Assembly: GCF_964204865.1 (NCBI RefSeq)
Contig: NC_135259.1
Span: 10,302,974 to 10,366,973, forward strand
Reading direction: 5' to 3'
Origin: Styela clava
Lineage: Eukaryota > Chordata > Ascidiacea > Stolidobranchia > Styelidae
Length of the DNA: 64,000 nt
Shown here: one piece after another, positions 47,996 to 59,922 of the stretch
Layout: each line of letters begins with the position of its first letter
How positions within the stretch are numbered: position 1 is the first letter of the stretch
The notes under the pieces: model-generated
Database searches by the model: none
What the model saw: only the letters and a program-made list of their open reading frames with translations
What the model was told of the DNA's origin: nothing
Program-made: the position numbers and the translations under genes

Positions 47996-49249
47996 TGAAT
48001 ATTTTTTTTCAATCAACAGGATCTTCACATTTGTTAGGGGTATGAAGCCTTTTCATATTTTCAAGTTAGGTCAGGTTGTTATCGGTCTTGAACTGTTCCA
48101 GAAGGTTTAGTTCGCCTATTCCGTTTCCAACACACGCAATATACACGTAGTATGTGGTTATTCCGGGTATATTTGATATTTTTCACCCACTCGTTTTATT
48201 TAAAACAGCTCCACCTGGAGATTTGGTTCACAGAACTTCAGTAATTTGACTTCGATAATGTTTATTTTATCTAAAAATGAGCTTATTTTGCTTTTTTTCA
48301 GTTTTCGTGAATGCGTTTTTGATTTGTGTTGAAAATGTGTGAAAATCATCTGCGGTGGGTATTCAGTTACATTAACAGTCTGCCAAGTACTTCAGTCACG
48401 ACATCTGTTTCGTATCAAAATAAACAATTGCAATTGAGCGTGATTTTGCGAGAAATGCGTTTTTTCTTCTGTAGCTTTGGATGTAAAAAGATAACATAAA
48501 TATTTTGACAGAAATTAAATCTATCTTGATGGAAGGGTGTTTAGTAATCGGGAGTTAGTAGTTTGGGTTGATCACGAAAAAGGTTGTGATGAAATACACT
48601 TGTTCCACTATATATATAAAGAATAACGGTAATGTCGCTTTAGATGGGATGGAGATTGACAAAGTTTATAAATATGACAGTTCGATTTTTTTCTCCGAAT
48701 ACTGGTCTAATGTTTTTCCCAGTTGCGGGTTCGTTTTAACGTCGTAACCCTGTTGTTTTAGACTTTAAATAGAAGACTGCAAATGGGTCATATGCACCGC
48801 AGCACAAGATTAGCGCGATATTTTTCGTTGAGGAAGTTATGTATTAGATTTATGTAAAGGATGTCAAGTTTAATGCAGCTTACGTAGTAACAAACACTTT
48901 CTCGAATAAGGACGTGTTGTTATTGAGTCCGATGTAGAAGAGAATCTGTTTTTAAAATTTTGAATCCCACCACTGGTGATGGCAGGTGAGAATCACAAAA
49001 GCCCCAAATTATAACTAACCACTTTTGATACCGACCAACCGAAGTTATTAACTTAATTATGCTCGAAACAAGCAAGAATAATTATGAGGCTTAGAAGAAG
49101 CATTAGCATTCAAGTATCAGGCTATGTCTCCGTCGTATTTAGTTCTATTTCACGAAATAAAATCAAGATCATATTTCGAAGCACATTTCGGGGGTTTGAT
49201 CGAATACATTTGGGTATTTTGTAGTATTATCAACTATATTTACAACACT
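47996..49249. other. 5' flank of collagen-discoidin gene 1, conserved with 58670-59922
   Basis: No gene is recognised. Long blocks match the flank of gene 2, including ttccgggtatatttgatatt and gggttgatcacgaaaaag. Some conservation may reflect promoter function, but recent duplication alone explains it. No clear TATA box was identified. Confidence 0.5.
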
Positions 49250-51763
49250 ATGAGGTATACCCTAATAAAAACTGGCATTGGTTTTGTCTTGCTTGCACAA
49301 TGTGTGTTGTGTCACATGCCTACGGTATATGAATTCTGTACTCACGTTGTCGCAAATGGGGAACCCATTCATCAATTGACATGTGATTCAAGTCAATGCC
49401 AGGGTAGGCCCGGTAAAACAGGACCTCACGGACCAAAAGGCTCTATTGGCGTTAAAGGAGAGAAAGGTGAAAGGGGCACGACAGAACATCTGGTGGAAGA
49501 AAGAATTAGCGAATTAGAAGGTGAGCGAAGCAAAACTGGCGTATCTGGGTGGTTCAGCAAGAATTAGATTATGTTTATTTTCTTATCTACGATATGACGT
49601 TATTTCGCGGCTTTCGAATATGACGATAAAGCTTTATGGTTCTAGATCTACTTTCCAGTTTTCCATCTTTTTTTAACACCAAGTATGTACAACGATTATA
49701 CTAAACCTTATAAAAAATACCTACTAAATGTGGGCGAAAATATATATACCTGTCATTGGCCCGTATTTCTTGAAGATATAATTTATCTGTCGAACTTGGT
49801 TTGAAAACATGCAACTCCGTTTTTTTTCATAGACTTCCAAGCCACTACATCACGAATTTTAGAAGCATTGCCCAAGTGTGAGTATTTTTGAAAGAAAACC
49901 GATAAATGATCGAATTTCAAGAGAATACGTTTCAATAAAACAATCTCTTGCAGTCCTTGCACCATTCCAATCGCAGCAATTCAAAGCGTCTTGCTCCATG
50001 CGATAATAGTATCAAGTCATTGACTGATGCGAATCTACATAAGCAACCACCGAAATCTTGTTAAACTATTTTCTGTAAAATTTCAAACTATTATTTTTTC
50101 AATATATATATTATTAAAATACCTGAAACGTGTGGACCATCAGCTATTGATATACTTTCAACGAAAATCCTAATTTTCTAAGGCAAGCAATCCGATATAG
50201 TTTAGAGTACGATGATCTCGACCACGTGAATGAATGCGTGACTAATAAGTTCAGCTCAAAATTAAAAGTCAGAAACTATAAATAAATATATATATATATA
50301 TATATAAATCCTTTTGGTATTTCTACATTTTTTAATCAAGTTTTGCATTTTATCATTTGAAAAACAGCCACATACTGCTACATGGGGGTGAGAAACAGAG
50401 ATGTTCCAGATTCAGCAATGACTTCTTTTTCGATTGCGGGTGGTGGATACGAAGCATACAATGGACGACTTGATAATCAGATCAGTTCCGGAAATCATGC
50501 AGTATGGGCAGCAGTATCCAGTTCGTAAAATAATTAACGTTGAAGGGTGCCTGCCTAAAGTGTCGGGTTCATTTTGTCTCAATTGTTTGATTCTCACTTC
50601 ATACGATAGGCTACTCTAACCTTCTACTAAATTAATATTTCTATCCATTTGTCCCACAATATATATTTAACTCGGAACTGTGGGACGCGGGCATCGTTCC
50701 TGACTCCATTCTTTTATATTTTCAAAAACTTTAAATCGGGGGTCGGCGACCTACGGCCCGCGGGACGGATCCGGTCAGCGGAGTAATATAATCCGACCCG
50801 CGACACTTCACTGAAATGCATAACAAACCAGCTGTTTTGACGATTATATTCTTTAAGTAACTGCATTTATTGTGAGACACGTATAGACTAAATTATATTA
50901 TAATCTAACAAGTATAAAATTCACAATTACTCCTTTAATAAGCCTATAATTTTATTATAATTAGACAAATAGCAACAAAACGCAAAAAAAGGTTAAGGCT
51001 AAGGGTTCATGGGGCCGAAAATATTCAAATGGGAGCAATGCAACGAGGGAATAAATCTATATTCTATTCGAAAGATCTATCACTGCTTGATCTTGATTAT
51101 AAAAAGTACCATCCGTTCGGTTTTCAACTTTCTAAAAAATATGTGTGGACCGCCAATGACTTGCAACCCTTAATTTCGACCCGCGAGCGACAAAAGGCTG
51201 CCGACCCCTGCTTTGAATGCTCTGTTCTAATTAGTATTGACTATTTCATTGAGTGGCTAGTATGCTTATGGTATTTTAAGTTGTGCCCTTGATATTTATC
51301 ATTCCAGATCGCCAAGGAGAATGGTTACAGATCGACTTCGGTACTCCCAAACTTATTGGTGGAATCATAACTCAAGGACGACCAATACACAGCCAGTGGG
51401 TTCGATCATTCAAAATATCCTGCGGAAGTTCTACTTCCTCGTTAACGACTATAAAACATAACAACTCAGATAAGGTATACTTTTGTATTTCATATGGCGG
51501 AGGAATATTTATATGCACTTTCCTGAGAACCTATAGTCTGTGTTACATCCACGACAAGACACAAATACATGGGGTACAATATAAATTTTATGCTGTAATT
51601 ACAGATATTTCCCGGCAACCTCGACAGAGATTCGAAAGTGATCAACATGTTTACTGCGCCAATAACATGCAGATATATTCGCGTTCATCCGGAATCCTGG
51701 TATGGACATATCAGCATGAGAGTGGAATTCATTAACGGACTCTGCCATGGCATGGCTCTCTGA
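49250..51763 (+). CDS. Secreted collagen-like discoidin (F5/8 type C) protein, copy 1
   Basis: Five exons: 49250-49520, 49833-49877, 50368-50520, 51308-51474, 51605-51763. Product 264 residues. Layout: signal peptide 1-21 (YTLIKTGIGFVLLAQCVLC), a short Cys-containing segment (C30, C45, C50), eight uninterrupted Gly-X-Y triplets at 52-75 (GRPGKT to GER), a short helical neck (about 77-105, EERISELEG...RILEAL), then a discoidin domain. The domain is bounded by C110 and C259 with VPDSAMTSFS, YNGRLDNQ, QGEWLQIDFG, GGIITQGR, WVRSFKISCG and YIRVHPESWYG. Discoidin domains bind carbohydrates or lipids, and the collagen stalk suggests trimers. I chose the ATG that directly precedes the signal peptide; upstream in-frame codons are not shared by copy 2. 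The exon 3 donor GTTCGT is weak, but it is the only one that keeps frame in both copies. Confidence 0.9.
50737..51210. mobile_element. hAT-like insertion in intron 3 of collagen-discoidin gene 1
   Basis: Ends cgggggtcggcgacctacgg and ggctgccgacccctg. The flanks are ctttaaat (50729-50736) and ctttgaat (51211-51218), one mismatch. The paralogous intron at about 62600-62625 reads cattttaaatgctctg with no insertion, an empty-site record. Confidence 0.85.
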
Positions 51764-51791
51764 GTTTGCTACATCAATATTTCTCGAAATC

Positions 51792-53860
51792 CAAATGGAA
51801 GAAGAAACTACGGCGGTTTCCATTTTATTTAAAAAATCGATTTAAGTTTTCGTAGACAGTCCGTGTGTAAACTTGTATAAATATTGCTTATTAGAATACA
51901 TTTGACGCAACATTCTTTTCGGTTCGTATGAGTTTATTCAGTTTGCAGAATCAAGCAATTTAATAGGTTTGTAACTTACGCACAAATTTAGCGTGTGGGC
52001 TATCGACAATGGCTATATAAGAAAAGAGAAATTCAAAGCGAAAGACTGTTATATAATAAAGAAAAGATTGGTAATTGCTAGTTTGTAGCAAAACAAAAAG
52101 AAAGACAGACAAATGCTAACATAAAAAAAATTGGGATATATTGAACGGTTATGTTGACTAATATTTTCTTCCTGTTTTTGGGGCATGCGAAAAATAGTGA
52201 TATCAAAAAAACAACCCTCAATGTGATCTGTATTTTTGCCCGATCCTCTTAAGTGCGACCACATTCTCTTATGTACAATTATGGGCACTCCCGAAGTATG
52301 TGAACCAAGATGGCGCGCACGGCACGTATATGTGTACCACGTTAGGGTTAGACTATAATTTTATTTCAATTTTCCTTATTTTAGTTATATTATGAGTTCG
52401 GGGACTAGCCGAGTGACTCCCGCAGTATTTGTACCTGAAAATTATGGCCTAACCCTAACCTGGTACACATACTAAGTTCCAGTGTCCGACATCATGATTC
52501 ACATACCTCGGAAATACCCAATTATGTGCCACATTACAAAAAGTGGATAATCAATCTTATTGCCATGCTAAAGTTTTAGACGTTCTCGGTTAGTATTTAG
52601 AGCATTTAGGCCTGGAGTAATTTCTCCCATAAAAGCAATCCAGCAGCGCCAGTCGCTGTTCACAACCGTATTTTGTTAACTATAACGATTCCCATTAAAG
52701 GAGGTTTCCTGCAATGGAAATTCATTTCAGATTGCATCAAATGCGTTGTCTCAAGGTGAATAATCTGTATGTGGGCTATTTTTACAGTGATAGTTTTATG
52801 TAGCCTTATATTCCATTTAACTTGTTGTTGACATGACACACGGACAAACCAATATTGGATATAATATATATAGGTTATATATAATTTATTTAATATATAA
52901 TAATATATATTTAACTTGATGTTGACATGACACACGGACAAACCATTATTGGATACAATATATACCAGGCTTACCACACGTCCGCTTTAGGCGGGACAAT
53001 CTCGCTTTTTAGCGTCTTGTCCCGCCGTCCCGACACGTCAGCCAAAAGTCCCGCTTTGGCGTTCAGCCATCTAGTATAATTCACGAACATGTTCTTGTTA
53101 CTGTTGTTGTTGGGTAGCGCAACACTCGCCTACTTACTGAAGGTGAATACGTTATTTTGTTTGTTTCGTTGTTTCCCGCTAACATTGTTAGAGAACGTTT
53201 CACATGTAAAATCAATTCTAATTGGTCTTGTTCGGACGTTCATGTGAATGTAACGATGAACAACGTCAACAGCATGCTTGGACAAATAGGTGAATTCTCA
53301 ATGCTTGAAAACGGCAGACTATTTCAGAGAACGATCAGAGAATGTAAACATCTACTCGCACCACGCGCAACAGAAAAAATATACTACAACTTCAGAAATA
53401 TTTGAGTTGAAATAAATTTACTGCAATTATAAATCAGATCATATTTATTCCACCATTCTTTATCCAGGACCATTCTTGATACCTGTGATGACGATCATGA
53501 TTTTATCATAACCGTAAGTAGCAAATAGCCTGAATCAATACAATAAATGATCCTGTAATATGTTTGCTATATCTTCGAGTGTTATTCAACTCTCTCTTCA
53601 GAATAAACGTGCGAATTGCAAAGAAACAAAACATTAAGTGTAAACAAAACATTATTACAAACTTCAATAGACCAGTGTTTTGCAATTATTTTGGCTATTT
53701 TCTAGACAAATAAAAATAATGCAGAGGATTCAAATGTTTTCTGCCTTGTTAAATTTGTTTAAACAAGACTAAAAGTATGCAGTAACAAAATGACAAAAGT
53801 ATGACTTGAAATGATTCGTATATGCTTTGTATGATTTGAAATAATCATATATATTATATT
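51792..53860. other. Repeat-rich intergenic region
   Basis: 52284-52515 is an element with inverted ends (ctcccgaagtatgtgaacc and gattcacatacctcgg) related to the foldback at 20551. 52819 and 52913 start two copies of a direct repeat of about 45 bp (acatgacacacggacaaacc) 94 bp apart. 52968-53410 resembles the element at 57822-58379 (ggcttaccacacgtcc, then gtgaatacgttattttg). No gene. Confidence 0.6.
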
Positions 53861-53864
53861 CTTT

Positions 53865-54480
53865 CCTGTCCAGATATGTGTGAAGGTGGATGACCTGAAA
53901 AAATAAAAAAAGGAAATGAAATTCAAAGCTCACAATATTTTTATTTGAAACATAATTTACGGTTCTAAAAATTTACCTGATTAGCAATACAAAAATTCTA
54001 AACAAGTGACATACTAGGCCACGAAGATTTTGAGGATTTAAGTCAAGCGAAAATATTTTTTCGACAAAAAAATACCATGAAAAACTTGTAGGACCAGTAT
54101 AAATTTGTTGATGTGTCATTCCAGATTTTTTGCTCATCAAATAATTGTAAACAATAAACAAAAAAAAGACTAGGATTTGGTATTCTGGATTCGATTTTAC
54201 GTATTATGGAATGGTAATTGATTCTAAATTAATCACCATAACTAAAATATCATCACGACAAGACATTTCATAAGATGGATATTTCGGCAGCATAAGCATA
54301 CAACAACAATATAAAAAGCACTTACCAGTACCAGGTTTTGGTAGGCCATATCTTGTGATCAATTACATCAAATAATATTTGTTTTGTCACAGGGTGTTTT
54401 ATACATCCACAGACATCTGAAAAGACGGTAGAAAATGTAAATTTCATTACGAATTCCATGGAATTACGGGGTGACTAAAA
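53865..54480 (-). pseudogene. Inverted partial duplicate of RNGTT exons 13-14
   Basis: On the minus strand the sequence matches about 43725-44305 of RNGTT, including intron 13. Pseudo-exon 13 is 54416-54326 (91 bp versus 93 bp, with a 2-nt loss in the cacagaagatatgg segment that shifts the frame). Pseudo-exon 14 starts at 53894 with gtcatccaccttcac. The splice dinucleotides survive. Because the intron is retained, this arose by DNA duplication and not retrotransposition. No upstream exons are present, so it cannot make the enzyme. Confidence 0.85.
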
Positions 54481-55790
54481 AAAACAAATTGTGAATTTGT
54501 TTAATGATACCAACAAATGAGAAAAATTTATTCAACAATCAAATTTCGGTTTGTGTATGCGTGTACCTAAAGTTTCAATAATCTAAGAGCTTTGCGTAAA
54601 AGTTATGCTCTCTAGAATAGGTTCCAAATGACCCTGGTTCTAGAATACGAGGCAGAGTGATTATGGAGATGTCCCCTCTTATAAGGTAACATGTATCAAA
54701 AATAATATTAAGAACATTGGTTTCTAACCTTATCAGTGCTGAGGACCTTTTTTCTAGAAGTTATGGACCATTTAAATAAACCAGCCAATAATGTAAATGT
54801 ACGAATATCAAAACTGTTTATAGTAACCAGCAGGAACCCTGAATTTAGAGAATGATGAAACATTTGCTCTGATAAACACTTCTCGAAGATATTCAGGTAC
54901 ACAAACTGCAAGAACAAGTCTTTTGTCAATCTGTATTTACTAACGTGCAATCTCTCACTATAATTCCATATAGTGTCACTAGTTCTGACATTTTAGAGGT
55001 CGTTCGTAGCTTCGCTCATGGATCATTCACTTTAACTCTGAGTGTGTCTTGTGACCTTGCTTTGGGCAAATTAAAAGAAAATGCAAATGACAACTTGATA
55101 ATTTCTTGAATTGAATAATTATGTCCATTCATATGCGCATTATCTTGATACTGATGATCTCTGTATAAGGAAGATGAGCGGTTGGCGTTCTGTTTTGGAT
55201 GCTTTAATATATTATGCATATGCAGGACCGCCATATTCCGCTTATTTCTAAGATTTGTGCTTATTTTCTAGCCCGCGTCTTATAAAGTAACGATGTGCTT
55301 TTTTCTAAGAAAAGTGCTAATTCTTGAGTTACGTGCTTATTTTGTCTTAGAAACATGGATGACTCGTTCACGTTTTGCGTGTGATCATTGAATTACCTGA
55401 TTTATATTTAAGTTTCCGAAACCCAACTGAAAACTAACGAATAGTTAGTTAGAACGAGTTCAAAAACACGAAAACGAGGTAATGTTTACGACCACGCTTG
55501 AAAATATGTCTGAGTGAGAAAAGTGTCTGAGCGTATGAGAAAAGGAAGCATTGTTACGTCACTTTACTCATTTCTTCCCAACGATTGCACCACGCAATTA
55601 ATCAAAACGATATTTCCTGATTCTGAGATTGTTAAGAAATTCTCAAGTGCTAGAACAACGAAGTGAAACTTTTTTTTTCGGTTATCAGATTTTTAACTTT
55701 CGAGTTGGAACTAGGGTGCGTATTCTCGACCTGCGAACGATGCCCTGTGAGTCCTATAAGCAGATAATGAACTTTATTCTTTCTTCTCTC
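54481..55790. other. Intergenic region with no recognised gene
   Basis: Repetitive A/T-rich sequence. From about 55224 the sequence (ccgccatattccgcttatt, repeated gtgcttatttt) may be the left end of the hAT element whose transposase remnant follows. Confidence 0.4.
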
Positions 55791-55799
55791 GAGGAAAAT

Positions 55800-56835
55800 G
55801 GATTGGGTTGAAAAATGTGACATCCTTCTGTGCTGACAATGCAGCAGTGAACTTTGGGGGTTGCGAAAAAAAAGGAAAAAACAATGTTTTCAATCGTCTA
55901 AACTGAAAAAACGAACTTCGGCACGTCTAATCCCAATTAGCTGTTCAGCACATATTTGCACAATGCGGCCGAAAAGGCTCCCAGTCGACATTGAAACAAT
56001 TGTTCTGAAAATCTGTAATCACTTCAAAAGCCAAACCAGCAGAGCGGAAACTCTTAGACAATAATGCTCTCAACCCGATGCCCAGTACACAGCTCTACCT
56101 ACTCACACTCCAACGCGGTGGACTTCATTAGACAATGTGGTGAAAAAGAACTTAGATATTTGGGAACCACTCAAACATCATTTTTGTCATTGAATTGTCC
56201 GCCACGAATTCTTGAAGAATTTTTTAAATCAGAACAATCGCTGACTATTATAACCTTTCTTCATAGCGATATGCTGGTTTTCGAGAAGCCACTATTACTA
56301 TTACAAAAAACAACTGTGTTATTACCTCATCTGACTGATATAATCGATTCGTTCAAGGGCGCAATTACACAGCGTCGAAGTTCTGAGTTTAATGGGGCAA
56401 CAACTGCTGAATTATTAAAAGGGGTTATGGAGAACCATGCTGTGATGCTAAAATCTAGGTTTCAAGAGTTTTACACAATCACTATGTCTGTGGATTAAAT
56501 TAACAAGTAGTATCGACCAGAAGAGCATTCAGGTAACTTAGGGTGGACATTGCTGAGAAATTGGAAAATGAAATACGAAGAAGTATTAGAAATAGCAAAA
56601 CAAACTGTGATCGTATCGTATGCTCTATTCCTGTTAGCAAGGCCTCCATGGAGCGAATATTTTCCATTTATCAGCGCAATGGACCACTGAAAGAAACCGT
56701 CTACGCGAACAATCTGTCAGAGCATTGATACAAGTTGGGGTAAATTTAGACTTCAGTTGCCCTGTAATGCACAACCTAATTCCCAGTGACCAGAGACAGC
56801 TGAAGCAAATTGTTGGTGGCGATAAATATAAATGA
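55800..56835 (+). pseudogene. Dead hAT-superfamily transposase
   Basis: Three frame-shifted open pieces read as one protein. At 55830-56060: CADNAAVNFGG then RLPVDIETIVLKICNHFKSQ, typical of the central hAT catalytic region. At 56064-56498: a middle part with no motif I can assign. At about 56620-56835: SMERIFS continuing in another frame as WTTERNRLREQSVRALIQV, the C-terminal dimerisation segment, to a stop near 56835. An AATAAA follows at about 56856. Stops and frameshifts make it inactive. A possible right end lies near 57190-57260 (cccgtgcttatttttggccc). Confidence 0.75.
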
Positions 56836-57339
56836 TTTGACCTATATTTTAGCTCAATAAAGGGAATATTTAAAATTATGTGTTTATGTTATTTGAGAAT
56901 TAATTTGTTACCCACATTTTGGATTGAATAACTGCGCCTCTCATTGAATAGTTGCAGACGCTCTTTGGGTTGTTGTTTCCTGTTCAATATGTCTAATGCC
57001 GGATGTTTAATATGTGTATTCTTACATTTTGGAGGTTGCATGTGGCTGTTATTTCGTGGCTTTCCGTGGTCTTTCGCGATTTTGAGGCTGCATACAACCT
57101 TGTTCGAAGCGACTTCTGATAAAAAAAAAACTTGAGTGGATAAAAAGTTGGAGCCCGGAAGAGACTTGTGTATGATTCCTTTCTCATTTTTATTTTGCGT
57201 TCTTGTCGTTGTAACCCCCAAATAGCCTTTAGACACCCGTGCTTATTTTTGGCCCCAGGTCGATGGTAACTTTGTGCATATGACATAGACATAAATCATG
57301 GCACTCAGCAGCATGCAGGACAACATGAGAGAGATCGAT

Positions 57340-57522
57340 GATTCCATTACATTTAAACCCACGTACATTTGGACCTATGACAATTGCACCTGCATATTAT
57401 CGCACCTATGGAAAGTTTTTTGTTTTACGGATATTTGGACCCATACTAACCCTAACCCATGGGTTTTACTACCCGCAAATTGATTGAACCCGCGGATATA
57501 CACATGGATTGGATGGGTTTTT
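57340..57522. mobile_element. Palindromic MITE, second copy of 15866-16052
   Basis: Shares cccacgtacatttggacc, caattgcacctgcatatt, cccatactaaccctaaccca and acccgcggatata with the copy at 15866, read on the other strand in part because the element is itself palindromic. It lies just outside duplication unit 2. Confidence 0.6.
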
Positions 57523-57821
57523 TTTTTTTAATTCAAAGACAGGTAGAGACGGCATCTTCACAGCCTCGATATCAATACACAGGGTTGAGCATACAGTGTA
57601 ACTAGACTTGCCATACGTCCCGGTTTTAGCCAGTTGTTCCGCCGTGCCGGTCGACAGACGTAATTGACCCGGTTATGCAGTATGGCTGTCATAAATATAT
57701 ATATTTTTATTTAATATGAATACAAAATCGTAACGAAGGCAGCCGATTTACCACTGATTTGCAACTCACTTAACTAGTTCAGATAGAGAGATAACTTGTT
57801 ATTTCATAGTTATGATATGAA

Positions 57822-58379
57822 TAGGCTTACCATACGTCCCGCTTTAGGCGTCAGCCATCCAGCATAATACACGAACATGTTCTCGTTCCTGTTGTTGCTG
57901 TGTAGCGCAACGCTAGCGTACTTACTGAACGTGAATGCGTTATTTTGTTTGTTTCGTTGTTTCCCGCTAACATTGTTAGCGAACGCATCACATGTAAAAT
58001 CAATTCTAATTGGTCCTGTTCATGTTCATGTAACATTGAACAACGTTTTTTTAAAGGCGTTATCTACAGAAAAGCATGCTTGGGCGAATAAGTAAATTCT
58101 CAAAACTTGAAAACGGCAGACTATTTCATTATTCTTTATTCCTTTTGCTGTACATAAAAAAAATCTAAATTCGGATCATTTGTATCGTTAGCGTCTATTC
58201 CTTTCTATTTTTAACTGAACTCGATATTTAGACAGAGAATATGCGCATGAACTCTCGATGTCAATATGGTCAATGAAAACAGCCGGGATGGCTTAAATGT
58301 AGGCTTAGGTAGTAAAATCGGAAACTGTAAAGTTACAGGAGGCGTCCCGCTTTGAAGTCAAAAAAATATGGTAACCCTA
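57822..58379. mobile_element. hAT-like element with exact target-site duplication
   Basis: The flanking 8-bp repeat gatatgaa is exact (57814-57821 and 58380-58387). Inverted ends taggcttaccatacg and atatggtaaccccta-like (ttaccata core), with cccgctttaggcg / ggcgtcccgcttt inside. The internal sequence matches 53040-53300. No transposase. Confidence 0.75.
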
Positions 58380-59922
58380 GATATGAAGTATGTATATACC
58401 AAAAGTTGAATTAATCCCCAATAGTAATCAAGTTGAATCTTCAAATGCCGTAAACAAAATGCAAGTTCTCGAAAAAAACCTCCATTATTTGAAGCAATAA
58501 CCAATAGTGGATATTTAAGATTCACAGCTAATGTTGGTGCCCGTGTTCTACCCACAATGGTATGGATGAAGTTTAAACCATAGTATTACTAAGCCTCGGA
58601 ATCGAACCGAAGTTGGCTTGTTAAATCCGCACTTACCCGTTTTTTGCTTCATATAACTTTTATTATCGGACCGGTATTGCATAATATTTGAACTCTCGGT
58701 ATCCTTTATCCATGCGTGTTTGGAATACTCGCATACACGTTATTTTATGAAGATGTTTGTTTAAAATCAACTGGACCTTCACCTCGTTGGGACTGCGACG
58801 CCTTTTCATATTTTTTAAGTTAGGGACAGGTGGTTATTAGTCGTGACTTCAATAGAATTTAGTTCGCCTAATTTGTTTCCAACACACGCAAAATAAACGT
58901 AGTATGCGGTTATTCCGGGTATATTTGATATTTTTCACCCACGCGTTTGATATAAAACAGCTTCATCTGGAGATTTTGTTTCACGGAACCTGAGTAATTG
59001 GACTCGGATTATGTTTTATTCTATCTATCTCTTCCACCATTGTTTTTATGAAAGTATTTTTGATTTAAAAATCAGCTGCGACTTGTATTCAGATACAGTA
59101 ACAGACTACCAGGTACTTCAATCGCGACATCTGTTCCGTATTTGGTTGCTCTCAAATTAAAGAGCCGATTTGAGTTCAGTTTTTCTACAAAATTTTCCTT
59201 TGCAGTTTTGGGTGTAAAAAAGAACATAAATATTTGAACAGAATTGTAAATCCATGTTGATGGAAAGATGTTTAGTAATCGGGAGTCAGTAGCTTGGGTT
59301 GATCACGAAAAAGAATTTAACAAGATGGCTGTGATAAGGGAAACTTATATATTATATAACAAACAACAGTAATGTCGCTTTAGGTGGAATAAAGGTTGAC
59401 AAACTTTCGAAATATGAAAGTTTAATTTTCTTCTTTCAAATAAGCAAAATTGTTTTGCCTGAGAAAGGTAGGAAAATACGGTAATATCAGTGACGAGGTT
59501 CAGGAAGTATCTTGTGTTTTGTTGTGGTATTCAAATAGACGAGAAAATAAGTTACATGCAACGCAGCTGATGATTAGCGCTATATTTGACCTTTTTAATT
59601 GACTTCTATGCAAAAAGAATCTGCTCTTAAATTTTCGAATCCCATTACTGGTCATGGCAAATGAGAATCACGAAACTCCTAAATTATAACTTACCACTTT
59701 TGATAACGATCAATCGTAGGTTATTATTACCTATTTTCTTGCCACTCAAGAATGATTATGAGGCTTAAGAAACATTAGCATTCAAGTATGTAACTTATAT
59801 CGCTGTCGCATTTAGTTTTATTCAACGGAATAAAATCAAGATCACATTCCTGAGCTCTTTTTTGTGTTTTGATCGAATACATTTGTGTATTTTGTAGTAT
59901 TATCAACTATATTTACAACGCT

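Larger units (their letters stand above)
47100..51791. repeat. Segmental duplication unit 1 (partner 57538-63187)
   Basis: The left border is near the caggtcgagacggcgtctcc repeat and the right border is 28 bp past the gene stop (tatttctcgaa). Shared in order: the repeat ttactatacgtcccg, a promoter-distal region (ttcgcctattccgtttccaac), and the five exons and introns of the collagen-discoidin gene. Unit 1 has the SINE (47715-47995) and a hAT insertion (50737-51210) that unit 2 lacks. Confidence 0.85.

Noticed and set aside
49124-49249. Longer N-terminus of collagen-discoidin protein 1 from an upstream in-frame ATG
   Set aside because: The extension is not shared by copy 2 and would bury the signal peptide; the ATG at 49250 directly precedes the hydrophobic leader in both copies.
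53865-54480. Processed (retro) pseudogene of RNGTT
   Set aside because: The copy retains intron 13 sequence and splice sites, so it is a DNA-level duplication.
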